Of a stretch of 64,000 nt of DNA, positions 15,569 through 23,736 are shown one piece after another (the stretch's first letter is position 1; every line of letters begins with the position of its first letter). Location: NCBI GenBank assembly GCA_003279875.1, contig QCGN01000003.1, positions 32,344 to 96,343 on the forward strand, given 5' to 3'. This DNA is from Prochlorococcus sp. AG-388-D03. GTDB lineage: Bacteria > Cyanobacteriota > Cyanobacteriia > PCC-6307 > Cyanobiaceae. The notes beneath the pieces were generated by a model. The model worked only from the letters and a program-made list of their open reading frames with translations, was not told the DNA's origin and did no database searches. Both the position numbers and the translations under genes were made by a program.

Positions 15569-16300
15569 ATGGTTTTTAATATTATCAAATTAAGAAAATC
15601 TAATGAAAGATTTAAATCAAATAGAGAATGGCTTGATTCAAAGCACTCATTTTCTTTTGCAGAACACAGGGATCCAATCTGGGATAATTTTGGAAAAATT
15701 AGAGTAATTAATGAAGATATAATTTCTCCTAATTCAGGATTTAGTACTCACTCTCATTCAAATATGGAGATAGTCACAATTGTTATAAAAGGTGAAATTA
15801 CGCATAGAGATTCATTAAATAACTTAGGAATAATTTGTGAAGATGAAGTACAGGTCATGTCTGCAGGAACAGGAATTTCTCATAGTGAGAAAAATGAAAA
15901 AAATATAGACTGTAAATTGTTTCAAATATGGATATATCCGGATGTTCAAAATCTCAAGCCCTCATACAATCAAATGTCAATTAAGAATATATCTGGCAAT
16001 AATTTGATTATTGATTCTTTTAAAAAAAACAATTCCCTACTCTGTATTAATCAAGAAATTTCTATATGGCGATGTAAATATAATCGTTTAAACGAAAAGT
16101 ATTTGCCTTCAGAAATAAAAAATTTTAATTGGATTCAAATAATAGAAGGTGATTTATTGATAAGAGAGAAAAATAATAAATCAAATAAATATCTTTCTTC
16201 GGGAGATGGCTTGGGCTTTGAAATTTCTGATTTTAGTGATATCGATATTGAATCTGATACTGAGGTCGATCTTCTCTTATTTTCTATGCAAAATATATAG
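15569..16300 (+). CDS. Pirin family protein (bicupin)
   Basis: The 243-residue pirin begins with the typical RKSNERFKSNREWLDSKHSFSF segment. The metal ligands sit in STHSHSNMEIVTIVIKGEITHRDS (two His plus a Glu and a His), and ISHSE follows. This is the YhhW-type single-metal N-terminal cupin; YhhW is a quercetinase-like bicupin with the second cupin degenerate. Cyanobacterial roles include stress and metabolic regulation. The start ATG at 15569 has no clear ribosome-binding site but fits the family. Confidence 0.9.
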   Translation: MVFNIIKLRKSNERFKSNREWLDSKHSFSFAEHRDPIWDNFGKIRVINEDIISPNSGFSTHSHSNMEIVTIVIKGEITHRDSLNNLGIICEDEVQVMSAGTGISHSEKNEKNIDCKLFQIWIYPDVQNLKPSYNQMSIKNISGNNLIIDSFKKNNSLLCINQEISIWRCKYNRLNEKYLPSEIKNFNWIQIIEGDLLIREKNNKSNKYLSSGDGLGFEISDFSDIDIESDTEVDLLLFSMQNI

Positions 16301-16304
16301 TAAT

Positions 16305-16619
16305 TTAATCTTGAGATTCTTTGTTAAATGCATTTAAAGCTTGCAATGCCATATTAAGGTGAACTTCCATTGCTCCTAATGCCATTAAAGAATTAGAAGA
16401 TTTATCCTTTAATAAGTTTTTGTTTCGCTTAGAGATTGTTTTAATAACATCTTTGGTTGCTGTTTCCCAATTACTTATTAATTCATCAAATTCTATTTTT
16501 TCTAAATCACCAGTATTTATTGTGTCATCCGAGGTATGTAATTCTTTTTGAGCATTTAGCATCAAATAAGTTAATTTTTTATGACTTATTGCTTGAGGTA
16601 AATTGTTAGATTCACTCAT
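16305..16619 (-). CDS. Hypothetical helical protein, 104 aa
   Basis: The product MSESNNLPQAISHKKLTYLM... is soluble and predicted all-helical. A C-terminal helix reads SLMALGAMEVHLNMALQALNAF. There are no catalytic residues or Cys. It converges on the pirin gene with 4 nt between the stops. Likely conserved only in marine picocyanobacteria; its function is unknown. Confidence 0.65.
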   Translation of the reverse strand: MSESNNLPQAISHKKLTYLMLNAQKELHTSDDTINTGDLEKIEFDELISNWETATKDVIKTISKRNKNLLKDKSSNSLMALGAMEVHLNMALQALNAFNKESQD

Positions 16620-16721
16620 GTTTAGTAATAATTTATATTGTAAATTTAACTAAATGAGGGATAATTTGCTAGTAGTGAATTGGTTGTAATGACCGACCTG
16701 ATAATTAGAATAAGTAAATTT

Positions 16722-18140
16722 TTAACTTTTAGTAAGCGTTAGATTGAATTTCTTATGGATTAATTCTCTAAAAACATCTCCTCTTTCCTCATAGTCTCTA
16801 AATTGATCGAAACTTGAACATGAAGGGGAAAATAACAACGTTTCGGTTTGATTATTTTTTAAATAAAAATAGGAATATTCTATAACTTCTGAAAGATCAT
16901 TAAAAGTCAATAAATCTTTCTTAAATCCTCCATCAAGGAGTAATTTTTTTAACTTTTGTGAGCTTTCACCAAAAAGAAATACGGCTTCTGCCTTTTTATT
17001 AATAGTCTTTACCCACTCATTAGCATTACCTCTTTTTAACCTACCCCCAGATATTATTATGGGATTATCTTTTATTGCGTTTATTCCAGCTATTGAAGAG
17101 TCAAAATTAGTTGCCTTGCTATCATTTATTATTTCTAGTTTTTTGTTTTGATGAATTGTCTCAAGTCTATGCGGAAGTTGTTTATAACTACTTAGAGAAT
17201 CATTTATTTCTTCAGGTGATAATCCAATTTTTCTTGCCGCAGCAACAGCTAATAATAAATTCTGAGCATTGTGATTTCCTTTCAATTTAAAGTTATTTAA
17301 ATTGAATAACTTTTTTCTTCTCTCCATAATATAGTTTTCATTATTTATCCAGTAATCACAATTACTTAAATCTGATTTATTAGAATTAGTTGTTATCCAA
17401 ATTCCATTTGAAAGAGTTTTAAAATTTTTTCTTAAATATTTGTCGTCATAATTATAAATTCTAAATTCTGATTGATTTAGTAAGTTATTTTTTATCTTGA
17501 AATAATTTTCAATGTTTTTGTGCCTATCCAGATGATCTGCAGTAAATGTTGTCCAAATTCCAATTTTAGGTTTTATGTAAGGCGCTACTTCTATTTGATA
17601 ACTGCTTAATTCAGCTACTAACCAATCAATTTTTTTTTGGTTTTCTCCGTAAGCAATTTTGCATAATGGAGTTCCAATATTACCAGCAAATGGAGCAAAT
17701 AATTTATTCTTGCTAAGGATATGACTTAATAAATGTGTAACTGTTGTTTTTCCGTTAGTGCCCGTAATTCCAATCCAATTTACGTTTTTCAGACTTTCCC
17801 ATGCAATATTGATTTCTCCGATTACCATAATTCCTTTTTGTTTTAGTTTGATTATTGTTTGATGATCAATAGGTATAGCTGGGCTTACAACAACAGATTC
17901 AATTTGGTTAATACAATGAGAGAACTCATTAAATAAAAATTGTTTATCCAGATAAACAGATATATCTAGTTTTTTTAGCACTTCTTTTTTTTCTAAAAGT
18001 TCTTTATTTTCTTTACTTTCCCAAACTATAACTTTTTTCCCCATACTTCTTAAAAACTTCGCAGCCCAAAATCCAGATCTTCCTAACCCAACTACAAAAT
18101 TAATTTTTTCTTCTCTTTTTGAATTATTTTTACCTGACAT
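16722..18140 (-). CDS. murD: UDP-N-acetylmuramoylalanine-D-glutamate ligase
   Basis: The 472-residue Mur ligase adds D-glutamate to UDP-MurNAc-L-Ala in peptidoglycan synthesis, in the cytoplasm. An N-terminal Rossmann-like domain ([13 protein letters not shown] near 18) precedes the ATP-binding [14 protein letters not shown] near 123-136. Then come TADHLDRH, the ligase-fold [10 protein letters not shown] segment, and the C-terminal [21 protein letters not shown] motif, which is diagnostic of MurD. Length is normal. It is transcribed alone here. Confidence 0.96.
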   Translation of the reverse strand: MSGKNNSKREEKINFVVGLGRSGFWAAKFLRSMGKKVIVWESKENKELLEKKEVLKKLDISVYLDKQFLFNEFSHCINQIESVVVSPAIPIDHQTIIKLKQKGIMVIGEINIAWESLKNVNWIGITGTNGKTTVTHLLSHILSKNKLFAPFAGNIGTPLCKIAYGENQKKIDWLVAELSSYQIEVAPYIKPKIGIWTTFTADHLDRHKNIENYFKIKNNLLNQSEFRIYNYDDKYLRKNFKTLSNGIWITTNSNKSDLSNCDYWINNENYIMERRKKLFNLNNFKLKGNHNAQNLLLAVAAARKIGLSPEEINDSLSSYKQLPHRLETIHQNKKLEIINDSKATNFDSSIAGINAIKDNPIIISGGRLKRGNANEWVKTINKKAEAVFLFGESSQKLKKLLLDGGFKKDLLTFNDLSEVIEYSYFYLKNNQTETLLFSPSCSSFDQFRDYEERGDVFRELIHKKFNLTLTKS

Positions 18141-18188
18141 TAAATTTATAATAAATTGTATGAAAGAAACTAATTAGTTTATTTAATT

Positions 18189-18437
18189 ATGAAAAATTCT
18201 TTAAAAACTAATTTAATTTCTAAATTAAAATTAATAAATATCTTTTTAATTGTTTTTGGATTTAATTTAATTGACTTTGAATCAAAGGCTCATCTAAGAG
18301 GTAACTATTTAACTGAAAGTGAAGCTGAGGAAAAAGCTAAAGAACTTGGCTGTAGTGGAACATTTAAATTAAAAGAAATGTGGATGCCTTGTCAAAGTGA
18401 AAAAGAATTGCATAAATATCTAAGAAAAAATAAATAA
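18189..18437 (+). CDS. Small exported DUF3721-like protein
   Basis: The 82-residue protein has an N-terminal basic region and a hydrophobic signal-like helix (about residues 16-31). A short mature part carries SEAEEKAKELGCSG and EMWMPCQSEKELHKYLRKN. The Cys pair (about 20 residues apart) and the W-M-P-C motif suit the DUF3721 type seen in marine picocyanobacteria. Its stop overlaps the next ATG by one base (TAATG), so it heads a three-gene unit. Confidence 0.75.
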   Translation: MKNSLKTNLISKLKLINIFLIVFGFNLIDFESKAHLRGNYLTESEAEEKAKELGCSGTFKLKEMWMPCQSEKELHKYLRKNK

Positions 18438-18706
18438 TGTTTGAAAATAAAACAAGAAAACTTCATAGACGTATGACTCTACTAGCAGTGTTCCCATTAT
18501 TTATTACTGTTGTTAGCGGTAGTTTATATTCTTTATTTCAATATTTTGGGTTAGATTTCTTTTGGCTTATGAAAATTCATACAGGTAATTTTTTCTTTAT
18601 GAATTTAGAACCTTTATATACTCCTGTTGTCGGTTTTCTAACAATTACTGCAATAATTTCTGGTTTATTATTATTTCCTAGATCAAAAAGTAAATATCCA
18701 AATTAA
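18437..18706 (+). CDS. PepSY-associated TM-like small membrane protein
   Basis: The 89-residue, two- or three-helix protein starts RKLHRRMTLLAVFPLFITVVSGS and contains FWLMKIHTGNFF and LYTPVVGFLTITAIISGLLLF. The LHRR-helix-S/TG pattern and the internal His resemble PepSY-associated transmembrane segments, where His residues may bind haem. It overlaps the preceding stop by one base and is followed after 8 nt by the ELWFSW paralogue. Confidence 0.7.
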   Translation: MFENKTRKLHRRMTLLAVFPLFITVVSGSLYSLFQYFGLDFFWLMKIHTGNFFFMNLEPLYTPVVGFLTITAIISGLLLFPRSKSKYPN

Positions 18707-18714
18707 TCAAATAA

Positions 18715-18981
18715 ATGAAAGGGAATATTACGGAATTATGGTTTTCTTGGTTTTATAAAAATTGGGAGGAATATGCTCCAGGTGATTTACTTGATAAAGG
18801 TTTATCTCCATCACAGATTGCAGAAAGATTTGTAAATAAGAATCATGATGAATTTTTAGAATTAGCCAAAGAATTTGATCTAGAAAACTATCAGGCTCTG
18901 AATGAATTTATGAAACTTTCAGAAAGTGAATTGCATATTCTGAAATATTTTTTGAAGTTGATAAAACTAAAAAACTTATAA
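18715..18981 (+). CDS. Hypothetical ELWFSW-family protein, 88 aa
   Basis: This is a paralogue of the protein at 6881-7198. The shared blocks are TELWFSWFYKNW at the N-terminus, a middle LS..QIAERFV segment and FMKLSESELHILKYF at the C-terminus. It is acidic, helical and soluble, with no catalytic motif. It is the third gene of a compact plus-strand unit and ends 6 nt inside the 3' end of the convergent SDR gene. Confidence 0.7.
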   Translation: MKGNITELWFSWFYKNWEEYAPGDLLDKGLSPSQIAERFVNKNHDEFLELAKEFDLENYQALNEFMKLSESELHILKYFLKLIKLKNL

Positions 18982-19905
18982 AAAACTACTAAGTATTTCC
19001 ATACTCTTGTCCCATAGATTTTTTCTTTCTTTCTTATTTAGAGCAAATGGTGAAGTTGGAGATAATTTTGGATGACCTCTAAAATTGAATTTAGGCCCGT
19101 AATGGTCTCCTCCCTTTGCATCAGGAGAAGTAGCAGCAAGTAATTGAGGTAAAGCGCCCATCTCTGCCGATTGAAAAATTGGACTAAATAGCTCTAAGGA
19201 GAAAGTTTCAATTGGACTTGGTTTTGGTTTCTGTGCAGAAAAAAGATTTGTTTTTGCAATACCTGGATGAGCCGCCAGGGATAAAATATTTTTTTGCTCT
19301 AGTTTTTCATTCAACTCTAATGCAAACATTACGTTAGCTAATTTACTGTTAGCGTATGATTCCCATTTGTTATAATAATTTTCTGCTTTAAGATTATTCC
19401 ACCCAACTTTTCCAAAGAACTGAGCCCCAGAAGTTACTGTTACTATTCTCGAATTTTCATGCTTTTCAATCAATGGGAGTAATTTTAATGTTAAAAGCAT
19501 ATGTGCTAAATGGTTGACCGCAAACTGTATTTCAAAACCTTGTGCACTTAATGTCTTTGGAGGGTGCATTATACCTGCATTGTTAATGAGTAAATCTAAA
19601 TTCTCAAACTCACTTGATATTTTTGGTCCAATTTCACTTACATTATCTAAATTTGAAAGATCTAGTTCTACAGGAGTAAATTTTCCTGCAGGATTTAGCA
19701 ACTTTAATTTGTCTATAGCCGCATAAGCTTTTTCTAAACTTCTGCAAGCAAGCAAAACATGTGCATTTTTTTCTGCTAGAGCTTTAGCGGTGTAAAAGCC
19801 AAGACCACTGTTTGCGCCAGTTATAAAAGCTGTTTTCCCATCTAGATTGGGAATATCTGATTTGGTCCAATTAGACTTTTTACTCTTAGAGATAGTGGAA
19901 GTCAT
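18976..19905 (-). CDS. Short-chain dehydrogenase (retinol/protochlorophyllide reductase-like)
   Basis: The 309-residue classical SDR carries the cofactor motif TGANSGLGFYTAKALA (about 30-45), INNAGIMHPP and the catalytic YANSKLANVMF (Tyr and Lys). This is the WWOX/retinol dehydrogenase/light-dependent protochlorophyllide reductase branch, but it lacks the extended C-terminal features that would make it a sure POR. It is NADPH-dependent, with substrate unknown. The N-terminal 25 residues are Ser/Lys-rich. Confidence 0.88.
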   Translation of the reverse strand: MTSTISKSKKSNWTKSDIPNLDGKTAFITGANSGLGFYTAKALAEKNAHVLLACRSLEKAYAAIDKLKLLNPAGKFTPVELDLSNLDNVSEIGPKISSEFENLDLLINNAGIMHPPKTLSAQGFEIQFAVNHLAHMLLTLKLLPLIEKHENSRIVTVTSGAQFFGKVGWNNLKAENYYNKWESYANSKLANVMFALELNEKLEQKNILSLAAHPGIAKTNLFSAQKPKPSPIETFSLELFSPIFQSAEMGALPQLLAATSPDAKGGDHYGPKFNFRGHPKLSPTSPFALNKKERKNLWDKSMEILSSFL

Positions 19906-20041
19906 TTTCTAATTCTTCTTAAAAATATTGAAACTTGATTAAAAATTAAGTTTGCTGAATATTTTTTATCGTAAATACTTATGCTAAGGATCGTGAGTAC
20001 TTAAATAATTACTCTTTTTATAATTAATTAGCTTTTATTGA

Positions 20042-20791
20042 TTAATTTTTAATTGCATATTGCCATTCATTGTATTTTGAAAAATTTGTTTCTCTAAGTA
20101 ACTGCAATTTTCTGCTATTTATTTTGATGACAATTCCATCAGTTGGGTATTTAGAAAATATTTTTCCATCTAACCATCTTTTTCTAAATAACTCGACTTG
20201 GCTTGTAAAATTTGTGAAGTAACTTTGAGGGGTGATAAAGCCACATTTTTTAAGATAGTTAAGGGTTTCATACTGGTTAAGTCTTCCATTAAGTATTTGG
20301 AAACAGCAAAAGCTGAAATTTTCTGTAATCCTTTTTTTATTGTTGAGGAATTCGCTTGTAATTTTTTGGGAAAAATAGGGAGTTTCGTTTGGGGCATAAA
20401 GCTCACCTCTAACTTGAAAATCTCGTTGGATAGGAAGGCTATTGGGGACATCTTTAATCTTTTCAATTTTGCTTGAGACATCAAATCCTTTTCTTGTAAT
20501 GGCTCTATTAAACTTGCCATTTATATATTTAATTGCAATAGCGCAACCATCAATTTTTGGTTGAATACTCAATCTTGTATTTTTTAATAAGCTATTTAAA
20601 AACTCTTTATGATTATCTGTAGGTAATGAGGGTAGTAATAAATTACTTCTTTGATTAAAATAATCACATTTTGGATCTGTACGTAGTAAGTTTTTTTCAA
20701 GTTGATCAAATGCTTTATCAGATATAAGAGCATTTCCTATTCGATATTGTTCATCAAGATATTTAACATTTTTTTCTAATAATGAACCCAT
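20042..20791 (-). CDS. Stand-alone NAD-dependent DNA ligase adenylation-domain protein
   Basis: The 249-residue protein aligns with the N-terminal part of LigA only. A short Ia-like helix pair (EQYRIGNALISDKAFDQLE) precedes motif I KIDG, with the adenylated Lys near residue 98. A YINGKFNRAITRKG segment, motif III QVRGELY, motif IV TDGIVIKIN and a terminal motif V-like WQYAIK follow. It stops there: the OB-fold, zinc finger, helix-hairpin-helix and BRCT parts of a roughly 670-aa LigA are absent. The intact catalytic motifs argue against simple decay. It might self-adenylate, but sealing ability is doubtful. It is divergent from the photolyase-like gene. Confidence 0.85.
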   Translation of the reverse strand: MGSLLEKNVKYLDEQYRIGNALISDKAFDQLEKNLLRTDPKCDYFNQRSNLLLPSLPTDNHKEFLNSLLKNTRLSIQPKIDGCAIAIKYINGKFNRAITRKGFDVSSKIEKIKDVPNSLPIQRDFQVRGELYAPNETPYFSQKITSEFLNNKKRITENFSFCCFQILNGRLNQYETLNYLKKCGFITPQSYFTNFTSQVELFRKRWLDGKIFSKYPTDGIVIKINSRKLQLLRETNFSKYNEWQYAIKN

Positions 20792-21001
20792 AATATTTCT
20801 TTGATAATTTTGAAAATATTTTTGAGGAGATTTTTTATTTAAGTCAAGGATTTATAGATTCAAATTTGACTTTAGGAATAAAAATAATTGGCTTGTCCAT
20901 ATATATTTTCCTATGAAGAGTTCACTTGAAAAGTATAAAATGTACTCATTGAAGGTTTAAATTAAATACTTTAATAAAACATTTTTTCAGAAAATTGTTT
21001 C

Positions 21002-21038
21002 AAGGTTTTTAATGATTAAATAAGAAATTAAAAACCTT
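21002..21038. repeat. Perfect 12-bp inverted repeat upstream of the photolyase-like gene
   Basis: AAGGTTTTTAAT (21002-21013) pairs perfectly with 21027-21038 around a 13-nt loop. It lies 52 nt before the plus-strand photolyase-like start, in the divergent spacer shared with the ligase-like gene. It could be an operator, a leader hairpin or an early terminator; nothing decides between these. Confidence 0.4.
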
Positions 21039-21090
21039 TATTTAGTTAAGCCCATACAATTTAGAAAAAAAGTTTTTAGCATATTCAAAA

Positions 21091-22230
21091 ATGCCATTAC
21101 TTTTAGAAGCTCAGGAAAAGTGGGACCATTTTTTAGAGAATAAAATCACAAACTACGAAAAACTTCGTAATTTTGATTATGGCCCAACGAATAAAAGCTC
21201 CGTTTCAAAATTATCACCTTATATCTCCCATAGGGTTTTATTAGAATATGAATTGCTTGAAGAGGTTAAAAAGAAATATCATTCTCAAAAGATTAATAAA
21301 TTTGTTGAGGAGATTTATTGGAGAATTTATTGGCAAGGTTGGATGGAAAATAGACCAAAGGTTTGGTGTAATTTTATTTCAGAAAATGATTATGAATACG
21401 ATATTGAAACCTATGAAAAAGCAATAAATGGAAACTCAGAATTAGGTTTTTTCAATTCATGGGTTAATGAGTTAAAAACTTATAACTACTTACACAATCA
21501 TACTCGTATGTGGTTTGCAAGTACTTGGATTTTTAATTTAGGTCTGCCCTGGCAATTAGGCGCAAATTTTTTCTTTAAACATCTTTATGATGGGGATGCT
21601 GCCTCGAATCTTTTGAGTTGGAGATGGGTTGCAGGATTACAAACAAAAGGAAAGCAATATCGTTTTTCACCGGCAAATCTAAGGAAATTTTCAAATAATA
21701 GATTCAATGTTGAAAAGATTAGCAATAGGCAAATCTTTCTTGAAGAAAAAACCCCAATCCCACTTGATGAGGAGATTTATAAAAACAATATGGAAACAAA
21801 GTCAGAAACCCTTTTATTATTTGAAAACGATTTACATGTTTCAACTCTTGAAAATATCTTACGAAAATACAAGAGCGTTTTTATTATCCTACTAAGCAAT
21901 GATCAAAGAAAAATAAAATTATCTGAAGCAGTTCTGAGTTTTAAACAACAAATAGTTCTTGAATTCATAAAGCAATTTGATAATGTTACTCAGATTGATC
22001 CTTTCAAATTAAAAGAGACATTGGTTGCTATTGATCAGTTAGATATGATTTATCCTGGTGTTGGTGAAAATAACGACTTTATAAATAGTTTTAAGAAGTT
22101 AAATAATAAGGTGATTTTTAATTTAGTAAGAGATCAAGACTTATTTGCATGGAAGTTTGCCAAAAAAGGGTTCTTTAAATTTAAAGAAAATATACCCAAA
22201 ATTAATCAATATGTTTTTCAAAATTATTAA
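21091..22230 (+). CDS. Photolyase/cryptochrome-type FAD-binding protein with C-terminal extra domain
   Basis: The first 210 residues match the photolyase FAD-binding helical domain: KLSPYISHRVLLE, EEIYWRIYWQGWMENRP, HNHTRMWFASTWIF, and HLYDGDAASNLLSWRWVAGLQT. The usual N-terminal Rossmann antenna domain is missing. Instead, after about residue 235, a C-terminal domain alternates strands and helices (LLLFENDLHVSTLENILRK; SVFIILLSND) and reads like an alpha/beta fold. Similar proteins occur in marine bacteria as uncharacterised FAD-binding proteins. DNA repair or light sensing is inferred, not shown. Length is 379, below the roughly 470 aa of classic photolyases. Confidence 0.85.
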   Translation: MPLLLEAQEKWDHFLENKITNYEKLRNFDYGPTNKSSVSKLSPYISHRVLLEYELLEEVKKKYHSQKINKFVEEIYWRIYWQGWMENRPKVWCNFISENDYEYDIETYEKAINGNSELGFFNSWVNELKTYNYLHNHTRMWFASTWIFNLGLPWQLGANFFFKHLYDGDAASNLLSWRWVAGLQTKGKQYRFSPANLRKFSNNRFNVEKISNRQIFLEEKTPIPLDEEIYKNNMETKSETLLLFENDLHVSTLENILRKYKSVFIILLSNDQRKIKLSEAVLSFKQQIVLEFIKQFDNVTQIDPFKLKETLVAIDQLDMIYPGVGENNDFINSFKKLNNKVIFNLVRDQDLFAWKFAKKGFFKFKENIPKINQYVFQNY

Positions 22231-22385
22231 TGGAAATTTTTGAAAGAAACTAGCTTCTTAATAAGCTGAAAATTTTGAGATACGCAAAACACTAAGTATA
22301 AATACTTAATTAAAGATCAGTTTTATGGTTTAATCCACGATGAATAATGTGGCTAGTTATTTTTATTTAAGAAATACGTTTTATA

Positions 22386-22946
22386 GTGCTTTCAACAATT
22401 CTTACAAAATCATTCAGCAAAGATACTGCCTTATTAATCCTAAGAGTAATTACTGGAACGGTTTTAATTCATCATGGGTTTGAAAAGCTAGCTAATATAG
22501 AAAATTTTGCTGATGCTTTTGTCAGACCTCTACACTTACCTTTCCCAATATTCTTGTCATATGTAGCTGCATTTTCAGAAATTGGTGGAAGCTGGTTATT
22601 AATACTTGGTTTAGCTACAAGATTTGGTGCTTTAGCAATAGTTGGCACTATATCTGTGGCTATCTATCATGCTCTCGTAACATCGGGATTTAATATTTTC
22701 TTATTAGAACTTTTACTACTTTATTTCGCTTCAGCAACCTCAATAGCATTAACAGGTCCTGGGGATTTCTCAATTGATGAGGTAATCATTAGAGTATTGA
22801 GATCAGAATCAGATGATGAAAACATTCAAGAATCACTCAAAACAAATACTAATACTAGTAAATCACTCATTCAAGAGGATTCAACTAACAAGGGTGGTAT
22901 ATTCCAATTTTTACAAGCTAACCTACTATCTGACACTTCGAACTAA
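22386..22946 (+). CDS. DoxX family membrane protein
   Basis: The 186-residue protein with a GTG start has four membrane helices and the DoxX hallmarks LRVITGTVLIHHGFEKLANIENF and ATRFGALAIVGTISVAIYHAL. A C-terminal charged tail of about 50 residues follows, unusual for the family and probably soluble. DoxX proteins couple quinone or thiosulfate oxidation or act in redox stress; the role here is unknown. Its stop overlaps the convergent 55-aa gene. Confidence 0.85.
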   Translation: MLSTILTKSFSKDTALLILRVITGTVLIHHGFEKLANIENFADAFVRPLHLPFPIFLSYVAAFSEIGGSWLLILGLATRFGALAIVGTISVAIYHALVTSGFNIFLLELLLLYFASATSIALTGPGDFSIDEVIIRVLRSESDDENIQESLKTNTNTSKSLIQEDSTNKGGIFQFLQANLLSDTSN

Positions 22947-23110
22947 ATTTTTGGATATAGACTATCAATAAATTCCTGTCTTTTTTGTAAAGTATTTAAT
23001 TTTTCAAATTTAATTTTTAAGGTTGCTTCCGTTAAACTTAAGAAAAGTCCTAAAGCCGTTACCCAAGATAAAAAGATTAAGGGATTTTCAGGAATTTCTG
23101 AGAAATTCAT
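22943..23110 (-). CDS. Small membrane protein, 55 aa
   Basis: ATG at 23110 gives MNFSEIPENPLIFLSWVTAL followed by GLFLSLTEATLKIKFEKLNT. It has one membrane helix, then a charged tail ending DSLYPKI. It overlaps the DoxX stop by 4 nt in convergent orientation. The helix-coil organisation supports coding. The family is unrecognised. Confidence 0.5.
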   Translation of the reverse strand: MNFSEIPENPLIFLSWVTALGLFLSLTEATLKIKFEKLNTLQKRQEFIDSLYPKI

Positions 23111-23184
23111 ATATTTAATATTTCTTTTATAAAACTGACCGATCTATATAATTTTTTCAACCTAAGTAAACAATTTAGAAATAT

Positions 23185-23736
23185 TTATGGATTTATTTCT
23201 ATTCTTTCCCAATTATTTTCCTTATGCCAGACATACCTCTTGTGGATAGGCGTTACTAATTTAAGAAGATCTACAGAATATATTTCAAATTCTAATACAA
23301 CAAAACTTTCTGGTTTATTCAAATCACTAGGAATTATTTGAGAAGTGCGAATATTTTTATTAATCTCTTTTCCTGGATGTTGCCAAAACCAAGTTGATTT
23401 GGATCTGTCTGATAATGAATCCCAATATTTCATGTTTTCCTTTAACTCTTTCATTTTCCCTTTAAATCTGAATTGTGATTTGCTTTTAAAAAAAAGCCAT
23501 AAAACCTCTGCGTTGGAGTTTAATTTTAATTGAGCAATTTTTTCGCTTCGGCTATCAGTAAAAATAAGGATTGAATTTTCAGTTTGCCATCCTCTAAAAA
23601 CTACCGTACGTAATCTAGGTTCGTTATCTCCGTTAATAGTACAAAGCTGAAACCACCTACTTGAGGGTAATTTACCTTCTTTTTTTCTCGCAGCTTTTAA
23701 CTCCTGCCTCCACATTGGAATTTTAATTTCCTTCAT
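23185..23736 (-). CDS. FMN-binding pyridoxamine-phosphate-oxidase-like protein
   Basis: The sequence matches the cyanobacterial Npun_R5749/alr4036-type FMN-binding family: SSRWFQLCTINGDNEPRLRTVVFRGW, then FTDSRSEKIAQL and SKSTWFWQHPGK. It is a split-barrel flavoprotein, as in PNPOx. I chose ATG at 23736 (183 aa). A longer frame to 23790 overlaps the upstream gene further. With the chosen start it overlaps the upstream membrane-protein stop by 14 nt, suggesting coupled translation. Whether it oxidises PNP/PMP or acts as another FMN reductase is undecided. Confidence 0.85.
   Translation of the reverse strand: MKEIKIPMWRQELKAARKKEGKLPSSRWFQLCTINGDNEPRLRTVVFRGWQTENSILIFTDSRSEKIAQLKLNSNAEVLWLFFKSKSQFRFKGKMKELKENMKYWDSLSDRSKSTWFWQHPGKEINKNIRTSQIIPSDLNKPESFVVLEFEIYSVDLLKLVTPIHKRYVWHKENNWERIEINP

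Noticed and set aside
16689..16742. Seventeen-residue frame [17 protein letters not shown]
   Set aside because: It is very short, overlaps the 3' end of murD and has no support beyond an ATG.
20170..20520. Second frame inside the ligase-like gene on the same strand
   Set aside because: It is an out-of-frame shadow. The real frame carries all ligase motifs.
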